Assembly: GCA_964542915.1 (NCBI GenBank)
Contig: CAZIVP010000002.1
Coordinates: forward strand, 508,389-572,388
Length of the DNA: 64,000 nt
Reading direction: 5' to 3'
Origin: CAZIVP01 sp964542915
GTDB taxonomy: Bacteria > Calditrichota > Calditrichia > Calditrichales > Calditrichaceae
Both the position numbers and the translations under genes were made by a program. Positions 18,908 through 27,504 of this stretch are shown piece after piece. Positions within the stretch are counted from its first letter, which is position 1, and every line of letters begins with the position of its first letter. Under the pieces are notes generated by a model. That model did not search any database. It saw only the letters and a list, made by a program, of their open reading frames with translations, and was not told the DNA's origin.

Positions 18908-20098
18908 CTATCGTTGGTAAATCTGGCTAAAAACTTCAATGTTTTCATCGCCCTTCCAGCGTTCTTCATGAATCTTCTGTAATCCGCCTTGACCTGCCCA
19001 CTGTTCGAGCGATGCCGGGTTAAAGCCCAGCCATAAATCATGCATCTGATCGGCCAGCGCTTTATTGCGGTGGCGCATAAAATCGACGATAAGCAATCGA
19101 CCGCCACCTTTTATCAGGTGCGCCGTTTCCCGTAATCGCTGCTGTGGATTCGGTACGTGATGCAATACAAGGTGTAATACCGCATGACTTAAACGCCCCG
19201 GCGCAAGCGGTAAATGGTTTATATCTCCCATTGCCACATGCAGGTGCGACAAATTCAACACGCGTTTAAGGGATTTCAAGTGCTGCAACATAGGGCCATT
19301 CAAATCCATTGCAAGTACCCGCCAGCCTCTCAGCGCTGCGTGGACCGAGACGAATCCCGTGCCGGCGCCGGCATCCAAAACCGGTAAGTCGGCCTGGTCT
19401 TGTAAAAAATCCAGCAAATGTTCCAATCGTTCACGGCCTACAAACCGGTTTCGGATGGAATCCCACCGTTCCCGGATCCGGCCGAAATAGTTCTGGCTGC
19501 GCTCCTGCACGCGTTGCAAAATACGGTCGGTCTCTTCGAATGTGTTAATGAACCGTGCCAGATCCTTCAATTGCCAATCTTTGGCGCTTCGCCGAAAATT
19601 GAGCGGTAAATGATACAACAGATACGAGCGGGTAAAGTTGTCCCGTGCCCGTTTTAACAACGATGTAACCGCAGGCGCCGATAAATTCAACCGTCCAGCC
19701 AGCTCCTGATACCGGAGATTATCCAACAATTGCAACAGCAGCGTCTGACGTTGTCTTTCCGGCAGACGCGCGAGAGCATATCGAACCGCTTCATCAACGG
19801 GTTGGATGGGCGGTTCGATGGAATGTGCCTGCTCTTCCGGATCATGATCGTCGTACTTTTTTCGATCCCGCATATAATTGATGACCCTGTGGCGGGCTAC
19901 GGTAATAAACCAGTTTTTCAAAGAACGATCCGCATTTAGCTTATGGGCGTTCTGTAGGGCGGACAGATAAACATCCTGGCAAAGGTCGCGCGCCGTCTGT
20001 CCATCGCCTACTGCATGCTTTATGTAGCTGAAAATTTCGCCCTCATAGCGCTCGATTTGACGCCAAATTTTCTCCGCCTTATCCATCTCCCTATTCAT
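18908..20098 (-). CDS. ECF-type sigma factor fused to a SahR-like SAM-methyltransferase domain
   Basis: 396 aa from the ATG at 20098; a GTG two codons earlier is also possible. Residues about 10-80 are sigma region 2 (FSYIKHAVGDGQTARDLCQD, WFITVARHRVINYMRDRKK). Residues about 100-160 are region 4 (ALARLPERQRQTLLLQLLDN, LNLSAPAVTSLLKRARDNF). From about 195 comes a linker, NYFGRIRERWDSIRNRFV, and a class I methyltransferase fold: motif I VLDAGAGTGFVSVHAALRG, acidic LAMDLN, then HLVLHHVPNPQQRLRETAHL, GGGRLLIVDF and HDLWLGFNPASLEQW. This is the methyltransferase module normally joined to ArsR-type helix-turn-helix domains of SAH-responsive regulators; here a sigma factor takes the DNA-binding position. 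It lies directly upstream of ahcY, its likely target (inference). Confidence 0.88.
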   Translation of the reverse strand: MNREMDKAEKIWRQIERYEGEIFSYIKHAVGDGQTARDLCQDVYLSALQNAHKLNADRSLKNWFITVARHRVINYMRDRKKYDDHDPEEQAHSIEPPIQPVDEAVRYALARLPERQRQTLLLQLLDNLRYQELAGRLNLSAPAVTSLLKRARDNFTRSYLLYHLPLNFRRSAKDWQLKDLARFINTFEETDRILQRVQERSQNYFGRIRERWDSIRNRFVGRERLEHLLDFLQDQADLPVLDAGAGTGFVSVHAALRGWRVLAMDLNGPMLQHLKSLKRVLNLSHLHVAMGDINHLPLAPGRLSHAVLHLVLHHVPNPQQRLRETAHLIKGGGRLLIVDFMRHRNKALADQMHDLWLGFNPASLEQWAGQGGLQKIHEERWKGDENIEVFSQIYQR

Positions 20099-20174
20099 AT
20101 ACACACCAAACCCTTAAAAAACTTTCGCTAAAATAATTGAATTAGGGTATGAACTGAAAAAAATATGGGCGTAC

Positions 20175-20195
20175 AGGCTATTTTAAAAATAGCCT
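20175..20195. promoter_or_regulatory. perfect palindrome upstream of the sigma-methyltransferase gene
   Basis: Arms AGGCTATTTT and AAAATAGCCT, 10 bp each around one central base, 77 bp before the ATG of the fusion gene and 45 bp after the mscS stop. It could be an operator or, read on the minus strand, a weak terminator for mscS: a run of seven T follows, but 13-14 bases downstream. Confidence 0.4.
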
Positions 20196-20240
20196 CGGCG
20201 GCAGGATTATTGAAAGGCGGAATCATTATTGTGAAAATAA

Positions 20241-21110
20241 TTAGCGTTTCGTCGCATTATTTTTGCCATCAATAATTTTGATGGGGATCGCCTGGCTTGC
20301 ACTCCCACTATAAAGAGATACATGGGGAAACGGAATTTCGATGCCCTCTTCGTCAAAGCGTTTTTTGATGTCTTCCATGATAGAATTTTTAAGGGCAAGC
20401 CAATCGTTCTTGGCCGCCCATACACCGAAAAAAATATCAACGGAAGAATTGCCGAAACCCTGAAAAATAATGATCGGCTCCGGCTCCATAAGGCATAAGG
20501 GATTATTTTGCGCAACATCCGACAAAATGGTCTTCACACGCTTCAAGTCTTCTTTGTAGGCAACACCGAGGTTGATATCCACGCGTCGGATTGGGAAACG
20601 CGTAATATTGGTAACTTCCGATTTTATGATGGATTCATTGGGGATGCGAACCAGCTTGTTATCAAACGTACGTAATTTAATCGAAAGGGTGTCGATGGAC
20701 ATAACGACGCCTTTCGTTGTGCCCACAGTAATAATATCCCCGATTTCGAAGGGTTTCTCGCCAATTAAAAAAAGACCGCTGATAATGTTGGAGACGCTGG
20801 TTTGGGAGGCAAATCCAATCGCAATGCCCAATATGCCGGCCGCGCCTAACAGATGCGCCAACTTGAAACCAAAATCGTTTAAAATAGAAATCGCAATGAT
20901 AACGATCCCGGAGTAGAGCACCAGCTTCTCAAAGATCATCGCTTGCTGCTGTGTAAATTTTTTCAGGCTGAACCTTTTAATCCAGCGGGATACGATAAAA
21001 ACGAACGGAAGCCCTATAAAAATTAATAGGACGATCCGGACGATAATAAGAAATTTTTGAGTATTCATGATTTGCTGTATATCCAAACCGAACAGAGTTA
21101 AATTTTCCAT
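20241..21110 (-). CDS. MscS-type mechanosensitive channel
   Basis: 289 aa with three N-terminal membrane segments (about 18-40, 62-85, 88-112). The pore helix and following beta domain are clear: HLLGAAGILGIAIGFASQTS, then FLIGEKPFEIGDIITVGTTK, then VRIPNESIIKSEVTNITRFP. The length matches short MscS. It opens under membrane tension and releases solutes on osmotic downshock. The gene follows the DUF432 gene by 23 bp; DUF432 proteins are recurrent neighbours of MscS genes. An osmotic role fits the betaine genes in this window. Confidence 0.92.
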   Translation of the reverse strand: MENLTLFGLDIQQIMNTQKFLIIVRIVLLIFIGLPFVFIVSRWIKRFSLKKFTQQQAMIFEKLVLYSGIVIIAISILNDFGFKLAHLLGAAGILGIAIGFASQTSVSNIISGLFLIGEKPFEIGDIITVGTTKGVVMSIDTLSIKLRTFDNKLVRIPNESIIKSEVTNITRFPIRRVDINLGVAYKEDLKRVKTILSDVAQNNPLCLMEPEPIIIFQGFGNSSVDIFFGVWAAKNDWLALKNSIMEDIKKRFDEEGIEIPFPHVSLYSGSASQAIPIKIIDGKNNATKR

Positions 21111-21133
21111 CGTACGCTCCGCTTATCTTATTA

Positions 21134-21952
21134 TTATTTGCTCAATGCGCTGAAGGTGGACAAATCTTTAAACGAGGCAAACGTTCGCGCCGAAAACGAT
21201 TTTTTAGATTTTACACGCGGTTCGGAAATACACTTTGCGGACGCCGCCTCTTTAGGAGCTTTTCCGCTAACGTCCACCTGACTCACTTCCGTTTTACCTT
21301 TATACGTTATCGTGGTTTCGTCTGACCACAATTGCCCGTCGGCCTCATAGATGGAAAGATTGGACGCTCTCAAACATATTTTCTCCACATTCAGGTCTTC
21401 AGGAGATCGGTCCAACAGAATCAACGGACAAATAGCCATGTAATTGCGGGCAGGATCCGGTTCGATGGTGCGTCGCGCTCCCGATGAAAGCCAGTAACAC
21501 AAATCACCTTCAACAAAATCACCGAACCAACTGTTGGAAAGCACGACCGATGGAATTTCATGCAGAATGGTTTTTGTGCTTCCCGATAGGCTGATTCGTA
21601 CCCACACCGGCACGCGGATATAGATGCGCACCTTCGCATCCTCGGCCACACGGAACGAAGCTTCCGGCTGTACCACCAGAGGACGATCCGGAAATATCGG
21701 TGTAATCGTCAGACCGGGGTTCTTCTGTTTGAAGGCCCAACGCATCCATTCCATAGTATCCGGCAGATCTTCCACCCCAGCATGGGCAAGTTCGGGATCA
21801 TGGCTGTGACAAATCCTGATTTCATCATATGCTAATGCACACCAGATAACCGCATCGCCGATATTCAGACGTATAGGCTTGTCTGCTTTAAGTGCATACG
21901 CTCCCCAAATCGGTTTATTGCCGGAAATTTGATTCTTCTCTTCCATCATCAT
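21134..21952 (-). CDS. DUF432 family protein
   Basis: 272 aa, no signal peptide or membrane segment. The pattern WGAYALKADKPIRLNIGDAV, a long beta-rich middle with ASFRVAEDAKVRIYIRVPVW and SNSWFGDFVEGDLCYWLSSG, then RNYMAICPLILLDRS is the DUF432 family arrangement. The last 40 residues are Ser/Lys-rich and probably disordered. Its function is unknown; the constant pairing with MscS-type channel genes suggests a soluble accessory protein. Confidence 0.75.
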   Translation of the reverse strand: MMMEEKNQISGNKPIWGAYALKADKPIRLNIGDAVIWCALAYDEIRICHSHDPELAHAGVEDLPDTMEWMRWAFKQKNPGLTITPIFPDRPLVVQPEASFRVAEDAKVRIYIRVPVWVRISLSGSTKTILHEIPSVVLSNSWFGDFVEGDLCYWLSSGARRTIEPDPARNYMAICPLILLDRSPEDLNVEKICLRASNLSIYEADGQLWSDETTITYKGKTEVSQVDVSGKAPKEAASAKCISEPRVKSKKSFSARTFASFKDLSTFSALSK

Positions 21953-22054
21953 CCTTTGTTTAGTTCCGTTTCATAACACTCAATGTAATCATATAATAAC
22001 GGGACGCCGCGCACCTAATGGTATCAGCATAGTCTGTGCCCGCCATCGTAAGTT

Positions 22055-23044
22055 TCAGTTCTCAGAAATCGGTCCCTCGAGCTTTGCCGTATCTCTTCCC
22101 GACGCATATAAGGACGCAATGACACCCACCGCCAGAATCCCAATAATGATACTCAATGACACCCAGGCGGGTAATGCATAATGGTGAGAAAGCATCATTT
22201 TTACGCCAACATATGCCAGTAAAAACACCAGGCTCATTTTCAGATACCGGAATTTTTCCATCATTGCGGCCAGGGCAAAATAGAGCGAGCGTAGTCCCAG
22301 GATCGCAAAAATATTGGATGTAAAAACGATAAAGGGATCGGTGGTTACGGCAAAAATAGCCGGTATCGAATCGACCGCAAAAAGCACATCCGTGCTCTCA
22401 ATAACCAGCAAAACCAGAAAGAGCGGCGTAATCGCCCGCTTTCCGTTTTGTCTGATAAAAAATCTTTTGCCATGGTAATCGGGCGTTACGGGATACAAAC
22501 GACGTGCGAGCCGGATCAGCGGATTCTTATCCGGTTCCAGGTTATCATGGCGTGAGACCAGCATTTTCACGGCGGTAAATATTAAAAACAAACCGAATAT
22601 ATAGACCATCCAGGTGAACTTTTCGATCAAGGCAATACCCAGCATAATCATGACGCCGCGCATTATGATGGCGCCCAGAATACCCCAAAACAAGACCGAA
22701 TGCTGATAAATTGTCGGCACCCGGAAATAGCTGAATATTAAAGCGATGACGAAGATATTGTCCAGACTGAGCGACTTTTCGATAATATATCCGGTAAAAA
22801 AGCGCATGGCCGCCTGGGCGCCTGCCATTTCGTGACCGACGGTCGCTCCGATACCCAGCCAGTGATATTCATACATGAAATAAACAAGGCCATTGAACAA
22901 TAAAGCCACGATGACCCAGACAGTCGTCCAGGTTAACGCTTCTCTCGCTTTTATTACATGAACCTTGCGGTTGAACACCCCAAGATCCAGCGCCAGCATT
23001 CCCATGATAAAGACAAGAAATCCGAGCCATATCCAGATTTCCAT
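22055..23044 (-). CDS. TerC/Alx family integral membrane protein
   Basis: 329 aa, nine or so membrane segments. Family motifs: WIWLGFLVFIMGMLALDLGV at the N-terminus, EKSLSLDNIFVIALIFSYFR, and VIESTDVLFAVDSIPAIFAV with conserved Asp residues in the membrane. Members such as E. coli Alx export Mn2+, and TerC is linked to tellurite resistance and metal-loading of exported proteins. The length matches Alx (about 320 residues). The Alx riboswitch-like leader was not searched for in detail; I see no obvious match in the 60 bp before the gene. Confidence 0.9.
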   Translation of the reverse strand: MEIWIWLGFLVFIMGMLALDLGVFNRKVHVIKAREALTWTTVWVIVALLFNGLVYFMYEYHWLGIGATVGHEMAGAQAAMRFFTGYIIEKSLSLDNIFVIALIFSYFRVPTIYQHSVLFWGILGAIIMRGVMIMLGIALIEKFTWMVYIFGLFLIFTAVKMLVSRHDNLEPDKNPLIRLARRLYPVTPDYHGKRFFIRQNGKRAITPLFLVLLVIESTDVLFAVDSIPAIFAVTTDPFIVFTSNIFAILGLRSLYFALAAMMEKFRYLKMSLVFLLAYVGVKMMLSHHYALPAWVSLSIIIGILAVGVIASLYASGRDTAKLEGPISEN

Positions 23045-23104
23045 TTGATCATGATCCTCGTTATGTAGTTATAACTCAATGTCTGTAACGCCAAACTGCA
23101 AATG

Positions 23105-25624
23105 TTACGATTTCTTCTCTTTCGCCAGCGTTACAGGGACCGGCTCCACACGCCATATTTCCCTGGCGTACTGCCGAATGGTCCGGTCGCTGGAAAAATG
23201 GCCGCTACCCGCGGTATTCATTATGGAACTTTGTGTCCATTGATCGCGCTTGTTATAAAGGGCGTCCACCCGGTCCTGGGCAGCGGCGTAGTCGGCAAAG
23301 TCGGCCAAAACGCAAAAATAATCATTCTGCAATAAGGCGTCGGTTAAGGGCTTAAATAATTCCGGCTGCTGGGGTTCAAACCAACCTCCGGAAATCTGAT
23401 CGATCACCTTCTTAAGACGGGGATTGGCTTTATAGATAAATTGCGGATCGTGATGATTTTGCCGATGGTTTTCCACTTCATCGGATGTTAGCCCGAAAAT
23501 AAACATGTGTTCTTCGCCGACCTCGTCCCGGATTTCGATATTGGCGCCGTCCAGCGTTCCGATGGTTAAGGCGCCGTTCAGAGCGAATTTCATATTGCCG
23601 GTGCCCGAAGCCTCCATACCCGCTGTGGATATCTGTTCGGAAAGGTCTGCCGCCGGTATAATCATTTCGGCCAGGGAAACCGAATAATTGGGAATGAACG
23701 CCACCTTTAACCGATCGCCAACGGCGGGATCGCTATTGACTTTTGCGGCTACAGCATGAATCAATTTAATGATTAATTTGGCCGTCGTGTATGCCGGCGC
23801 CGCCTTGCCCGCAAATATGACTGTACGAGCCGCAATTTCTTCATGCGACTGCTCCTTGATGCGATTATAGCGATCAATCACATGCATGATATTGAGCAAT
23901 TGACGTTTGTACTCATGCAGGCGTTTTATATGGCAATCGAAAATAGAATCCACATTTACTTCGATGTTTAATTTTTCTTTCATGTAATGGGCAAAACAAG
24001 CCTTATTCTGTTTTTTAATGTGCTGCCACTGTTTTTTGAACGCGCCGTCGTCGCTCAACCGCCTCAACTGTTCCAACTGTTTTAAATCGGTAATCCACTG
24101 ATCGCCGATTTTCTCGGAGATCAATCGGGCCAGGAGGGGATTGGCATGAAGAAGCCAGCGCCTCTGGGTAATACCATTGGTTTTACTGTTGAACTTATCC
24201 GGCCACATATCGTGAAAATCTTTGAACAGATACTTTTTGATCAATTCGGTATGCAGGGCGGCGACACCGTTTACCGAATGGCTGCCGACTACCGCCAGAT
24301 GCGCCATACGGATGCGTTTATCGCCTTCCTCTTCCACCAGCGATAGGCGTTTTAATTTTTGATTGTCGCCTTTGAACTGCTTCTTCATTTTCTCCAGAAA
24401 GCGCCGGTTGATTTCATAAATTATCTGAACATGGCGCGGCAACACCCGTTCCATCAGCGCGGTACGCCATGTTTCCAGCGCTTCGGGTAAAATCGTGTGG
24501 TTGGTATAGGCAAATATCTTAACAACGATGTCCCAGGCTTTTTCCCAGACCATGCCTTCAATATCCATCAACAGGCGCATTAACTCCGGAATGGCCAGCG
24601 CGGGATGAGTGTCGTTCAATTGTACGGCCACTTTATCCGGTAATTTTTTGAAATTGTTATGCTGTTTTTTATAGCGGCGCATTATATCCTGTAAAGTGGC
24701 GGACACCAAAAAGTACTCCTGCTTGAGACGCAGTTCCCGCCCTTCGATGAAATCATCACGCGGATACAGAACCTTTGAAATCATCTCGGCTTGAATTTTA
24801 TCCTCAACAGCTTTGTCGTAATCGCCGTGATTGAAATAATCCAGATTGAACTCCTCGGTCGATTTGGCCGCCCATAGCCGTAGATTATTAACGGTATTGT
24901 TGCGATAACCGGGAATCGGCGTATCATAAGCCACGGCAAGCGTATCATCGGTGTCCACCCAGCGAAACCGTAAGCGGTTTTTTTCATCCTTATAAGATTC
25001 CGTCCGACCGTAAAACTGAATGCGATAGCTGTACTCCGGTCGTTCGATTTCCCAAGGATTGCCAAACTGCAGCCATGGATCGGGCGCTTCAACCTGCCAT
25101 CCGTTTTCAACTTTTTGTGAGAAGATGCCGTATTCATAGCGAATCCCATAGCCGTAAGCAGGCAGTTCCAATGTGGCCATGGAATCCAGAAAACACGCCG
25201 CTAACCTTCCCAATCCCCCGTTTCCCAGGCCGGCGTCGTGTTCCAACGGTTGCAGTTCCTCAAAATCCAGCCCCAATTCCCACAGAGCTTCTTTCATATT
25301 ACCGTTTAAATTCAGGTTTAGCATAGCGTTACCAAGCAATCTGCCCATCATATATTCCATCGAAATATAATAAACACGTTTTGTGTCTTGGCGGTAGTAC
25401 ATTTGCTGGGTTTCAATCCATCTCTCGAACAAGCGGTCACGCACCGTGTAAACCAGGCTCTTATAATAATCGTACTTCTGAGCACCGTATTTGTCCTTCC
25501 CCTGTGAAAATTCCAAATGATTGACGAAATGCTTCTCCAGCGTTTCTACATCGTTTTTAAGTAACTCATTGGTGGTTGGCGACAATTTCTCCAACAATGG
25601 CGGTCTTTTCCGGTTTTTATTCAA
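23105..25624 (-). CDS. glgP: glycogen/alpha-glucan phosphorylase
   Basis: 839 aa, full length for the GT35 family. It releases glucose-1-phosphate from glycogen with pyridoxal phosphate. Motifs: YYISMEYMMGRLLGNAMLNL near the N-terminus, LGNGGLGRLAACFLDSMATL, VQLNDTHPALAIPELMR, and the PLP-lysine segment EASGTGNMKFALNGALTIG at about 675-695. The start is a TTG at 25624 with AGGTGG six bases upstream. It may be read together with terC-like and DUF432 genes downstream, although the gap of 60 bp and different roles leave this open. Confidence 0.95.
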   Translation of the reverse strand: MNKNRKRPPLLEKLSPTTNELLKNDVETLEKHFVNHLEFSQGKDKYGAQKYDYYKSLVYTVRDRLFERWIETQQMYYRQDTKRVYYISMEYMMGRLLGNAMLNLNLNGNMKEALWELGLDFEELQPLEHDAGLGNGGLGRLAACFLDSMATLELPAYGYGIRYEYGIFSQKVENGWQVEAPDPWLQFGNPWEIERPEYSYRIQFYGRTESYKDEKNRLRFRWVDTDDTLAVAYDTPIPGYRNNTVNNLRLWAAKSTEEFNLDYFNHGDYDKAVEDKIQAEMISKVLYPRDDFIEGRELRLKQEYFLVSATLQDIMRRYKKQHNNFKKLPDKVAVQLNDTHPALAIPELMRLLMDIEGMVWEKAWDIVVKIFAYTNHTILPEALETWRTALMERVLPRHVQIIYEINRRFLEKMKKQFKGDNQKLKRLSLVEEEGDKRIRMAHLAVVGSHSVNGVAALHTELIKKYLFKDFHDMWPDKFNSKTNGITQRRWLLHANPLLARLISEKIGDQWITDLKQLEQLRRLSDDGAFKKQWQHIKKQNKACFAHYMKEKLNIEVNVDSIFDCHIKRLHEYKRQLLNIMHVIDRYNRIKEQSHEEIAARTVIFAGKAAPAYTTAKLIIKLIHAVAAKVNSDPAVGDRLKVAFIPNYSVSLAEMIIPAADLSEQISTAGMEASGTGNMKFALNGALTIGTLDGANIEIRDEVGEEHMFIFGLTSDEVENHRQNHHDPQFIYKANPRLKKVIDQISGGWFEPQQPELFKPLTDALLQNDYFCVLADFADYAAAQDRVDALYNKRDQWTQSSIMNTAGSGHFSSDRTIRQYAREIWRVEPVPVTLAKEKKS

Positions 25625-25934
25625 GGGGGGCCACCTTTCTTAATGATTCGTTGAACTTACAATTTTGATCTGCGCTTGTTGTTCCATAATTATGTAAGCA
25701 ATCGGGGTTTCGAGTATTGGTTTTAAAACATAACAAAAAAACAACAGATCGGCAAAATGAAAGCTATGTTTTCGCGTTTTTGATGTTCTGCGGTCAAAAA
25801 CATATGTCGACCGCCCGGCGTTAAAACATATATGTTATTTTGCCTGCCGCATTCAGCATGTATTTAAACCTTCCTTAACGCCTGCCCAACGGAACGAAAA
25901 CGTGTGTAAGCCGATGCTTTAGTACCTTAGTCGC

Positions 25935-25961
25935 TCCCGCATGGGCGGGATTGCTTTTTTT
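25935..25961 (+). terminator. terminator-like hairpin upstream of hypA
   Basis: Stem TCCCGC / GCGGGA with a 4-base loop, followed by TTGCTTTTTTT on the plus strand. No plus-strand gene ends before it, so it may end an unrecognised short RNA or be a remnant of the palindromic repeat family seen at 58221-58251. Confidence 0.4.
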
Positions 25962-25998
25962 GGCACAAATTTGAATTAAACTAAACCTCACCCCGGCC

Positions 25999-26016
25999 CT
26001 CTCCACACGTGGAGAG
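25999..26016. repeat. short perfect palindrome
   Basis: CTCTCCAC, two central bases, GTGGAGAG. The surrounding pyrimidine-rich sequence looks like a decayed dispersed repeat. Confidence 0.5.
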
Positions 26017-26207
26017 TAGGAAGGAATGAAGCGTAGCATGGATTGTTTAAACAAAAAAACGATTCCGGTTTATCCTGGTTAGGACCTTTAGCCATCTTTC
26101 CGGGAGCCGATTGCTATTCTAGTAAAATTCGATAATCCATCACTTCAAAGTTGTTCAACCGTTAATAATTTGCTATCTTTCCCTATTTCATTTCAACCGG
26201 GATATTT

Positions 26208-26549
26208 ATGCACGAGATGTCCATAGCCCTGAATGTCATTGATATCGCCGAAGAACAGGCGCGTCAGGCGGGAGCGCAGACAATCAATGTCATAGAACTC
26301 GAAATCGGTACAATGGCCGGCGTCATTACGGAATCGCTGGAATTTTGTTTTAGCTCGGCCTGTAAAGGAACGATGGCCGAAAACGCTCGTTTAAAACTGA
26401 TTGAAATTACCGGCCAGGCACGATGTGAACACTGCGGCCATGTATTCGAAGCCCGGAATATGGTTGAACAGTGTCCCGAATGCGGGAAATATGTAATGCA
26501 GATTGAAGGCGGCCGGAACTTAAAAATCCGGGCCATCAATGTCGATTAA
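26208..26549 (+). CDS. hypA: HypA hydrogenase nickel-incorporation protein
   Basis: 113 aa, the usual HypA length. It starts MHEMSIA, with His2 and the N-terminal amine forming the nickel site. The zinc ribbon is CEHC (about 67-70) and CPEC (about 86-89). HypA delivers nickel, with HypB, to the hydrogenase large subunit. It heads the plus-strand hypABFCD cluster. Confidence 0.95.
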   Translation: MHEMSIALNVIDIAEEQARQAGAQTINVIELEIGTMAGVITESLEFCFSSACKGTMAENARLKLIEITGQARCEHCGHVFEARNMVEQCPECGKYVMQIEGGRNLKIRAINVD

Positions 26550-26583
26550 TGTTTAAACATCAATAAAAGCATAGAGGTGCAAT

Positions 26584-27438
26584 ATGTGTGATACCTGTGG
26601 ATGCGGACAACCGGAAAGCGCTGTTACGTATCGAAAACCCGGTGAACACAGTCATGATCACCACCATGACCATGAACACCACCATCATACACACGATCAT
26701 TCCCATCACCACCATGATCATTCGCATGACCATGACCACCCTCATAGTCATCATTCGGGATTTAACAGGGACGGTGGTCGCACGATCGAAGTCGAACAGG
26801 ATGTCCTCTCCAAAAACAATCTAACCGCCGAACGAAACCGTGGTTACTGGGAAGCCAAAAATATTCTGACGTTAAATCTTGTCAGCTCGCCGGGCGCCGG
26901 TAAAACCACCTTGCTCGAACGCACCATAAAGGAGATGAACGAAGCGCTGCCCTTTTACGTGATCGAAGGCGACCAGCAAACCATGCAGGACGCCGACCGT
27001 ATACACGCAACCGGATCGCCGGTGTTGCAAATTAATACCGGTAACGGCTGCCATCTGGACGCACAGATGATTAACCGGGCGTTCAAAGAACTGAATCCCG
27101 CCGAACGATCCGTTTTAATGATCGAAAATGTGGGCAACCTGGTATGCCCCGCCCTCTTCGATCTGGGAGAAGCGCATAAAGTCGTGATTATCAGCGTAAC
27201 CGAGGGCGACGATAAGCCCCTCAAGTACCCGACCATGTTCAGCGTGTCGGATATCTGTATTATCAACAAAATCGATTTATTGCCGCACGTGGATTTCGAC
27301 GTTGAAAAACTGAAAGATTATGCCCGCCGCGTCAATCATCATTTGACGTTCTTCGAATTATCGGCACACACGGGCGAGGGAATGCAGGCCTGGTACGACT
27401 GGCTTAAATCAGAAGTTCACACGGGCGCCCCTGAATAG
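26584..27438 (+). CDS. hypB: HypB GTPase, hydrogenase nickel incorporation, His-rich form
   Basis: 284 aa. The N-terminal metal site is MCDTCGCG. Residues about 20-60 contain 23 His among Asp/Glu/Ser, a nickel-storage stretch like those of Bradyrhizobium-type HypB. The GTPase domain from about 95 has the P-loop SSPGAGKTTLLE, VIEGDQQTMQDADRI, a GNGCHLDA metal-linked Cys-His and INKIDLLP (G4). It is 34 bp after hypA. Confidence 0.96.
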   Translation: MCDTCGCGQPESAVTYRKPGEHSHDHHHDHEHHHHTHDHSHHHHDHSHDHDHPHSHHSGFNRDGGRTIEVEQDVLSKNNLTAERNRGYWEAKNILTLNLVSSPGAGKTTLLERTIKEMNEALPFYVIEGDQQTMQDADRIHATGSPVLQINTGNGCHLDAQMINRAFKELNPAERSVLMIENVGNLVCPALFDLGEAHKVVIISVTEGDDKPLKYPTMFSVSDICIINKIDLLPHVDFDVEKLKDYARRVNHHLTFFELSAHTGEGMQAWYDWLKSEVHTGAPE

Positions 27439-27504
27439 TTCGGTTTGCAGCGGAATTTTAACAGCCGTTGATTTTTGCTGCTTTAAACCGGCAACCGGGA
27501 TCTT

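Larger units (their letters stand above)
25625..26207. other. intergenic region between glgP and hypA, with palindromic repeats
   Basis: 583 bp with divergent promoters (glgP minus, hypA plus). It contains a terminator-like stem at 25935-25960 and a perfect 8-bp-arm palindrome at 25999-26016 inside a CCTCACCCCGGCCCTCTCC context that resembles common bacterial interspersed repeats. No gene is supported. Confidence 0.6.

Noticed and set aside
25980..26040. Insertion sequence end or CRISPR repeat near hypA
   Set aside because: A single palindrome with no second copy, transposase or regular spacing nearby.
26560..26754. Met/Val-rich minus-strand frame
   Set aside because: It is the antisense of the His-codon stretch of hypB; composition is an artefact.
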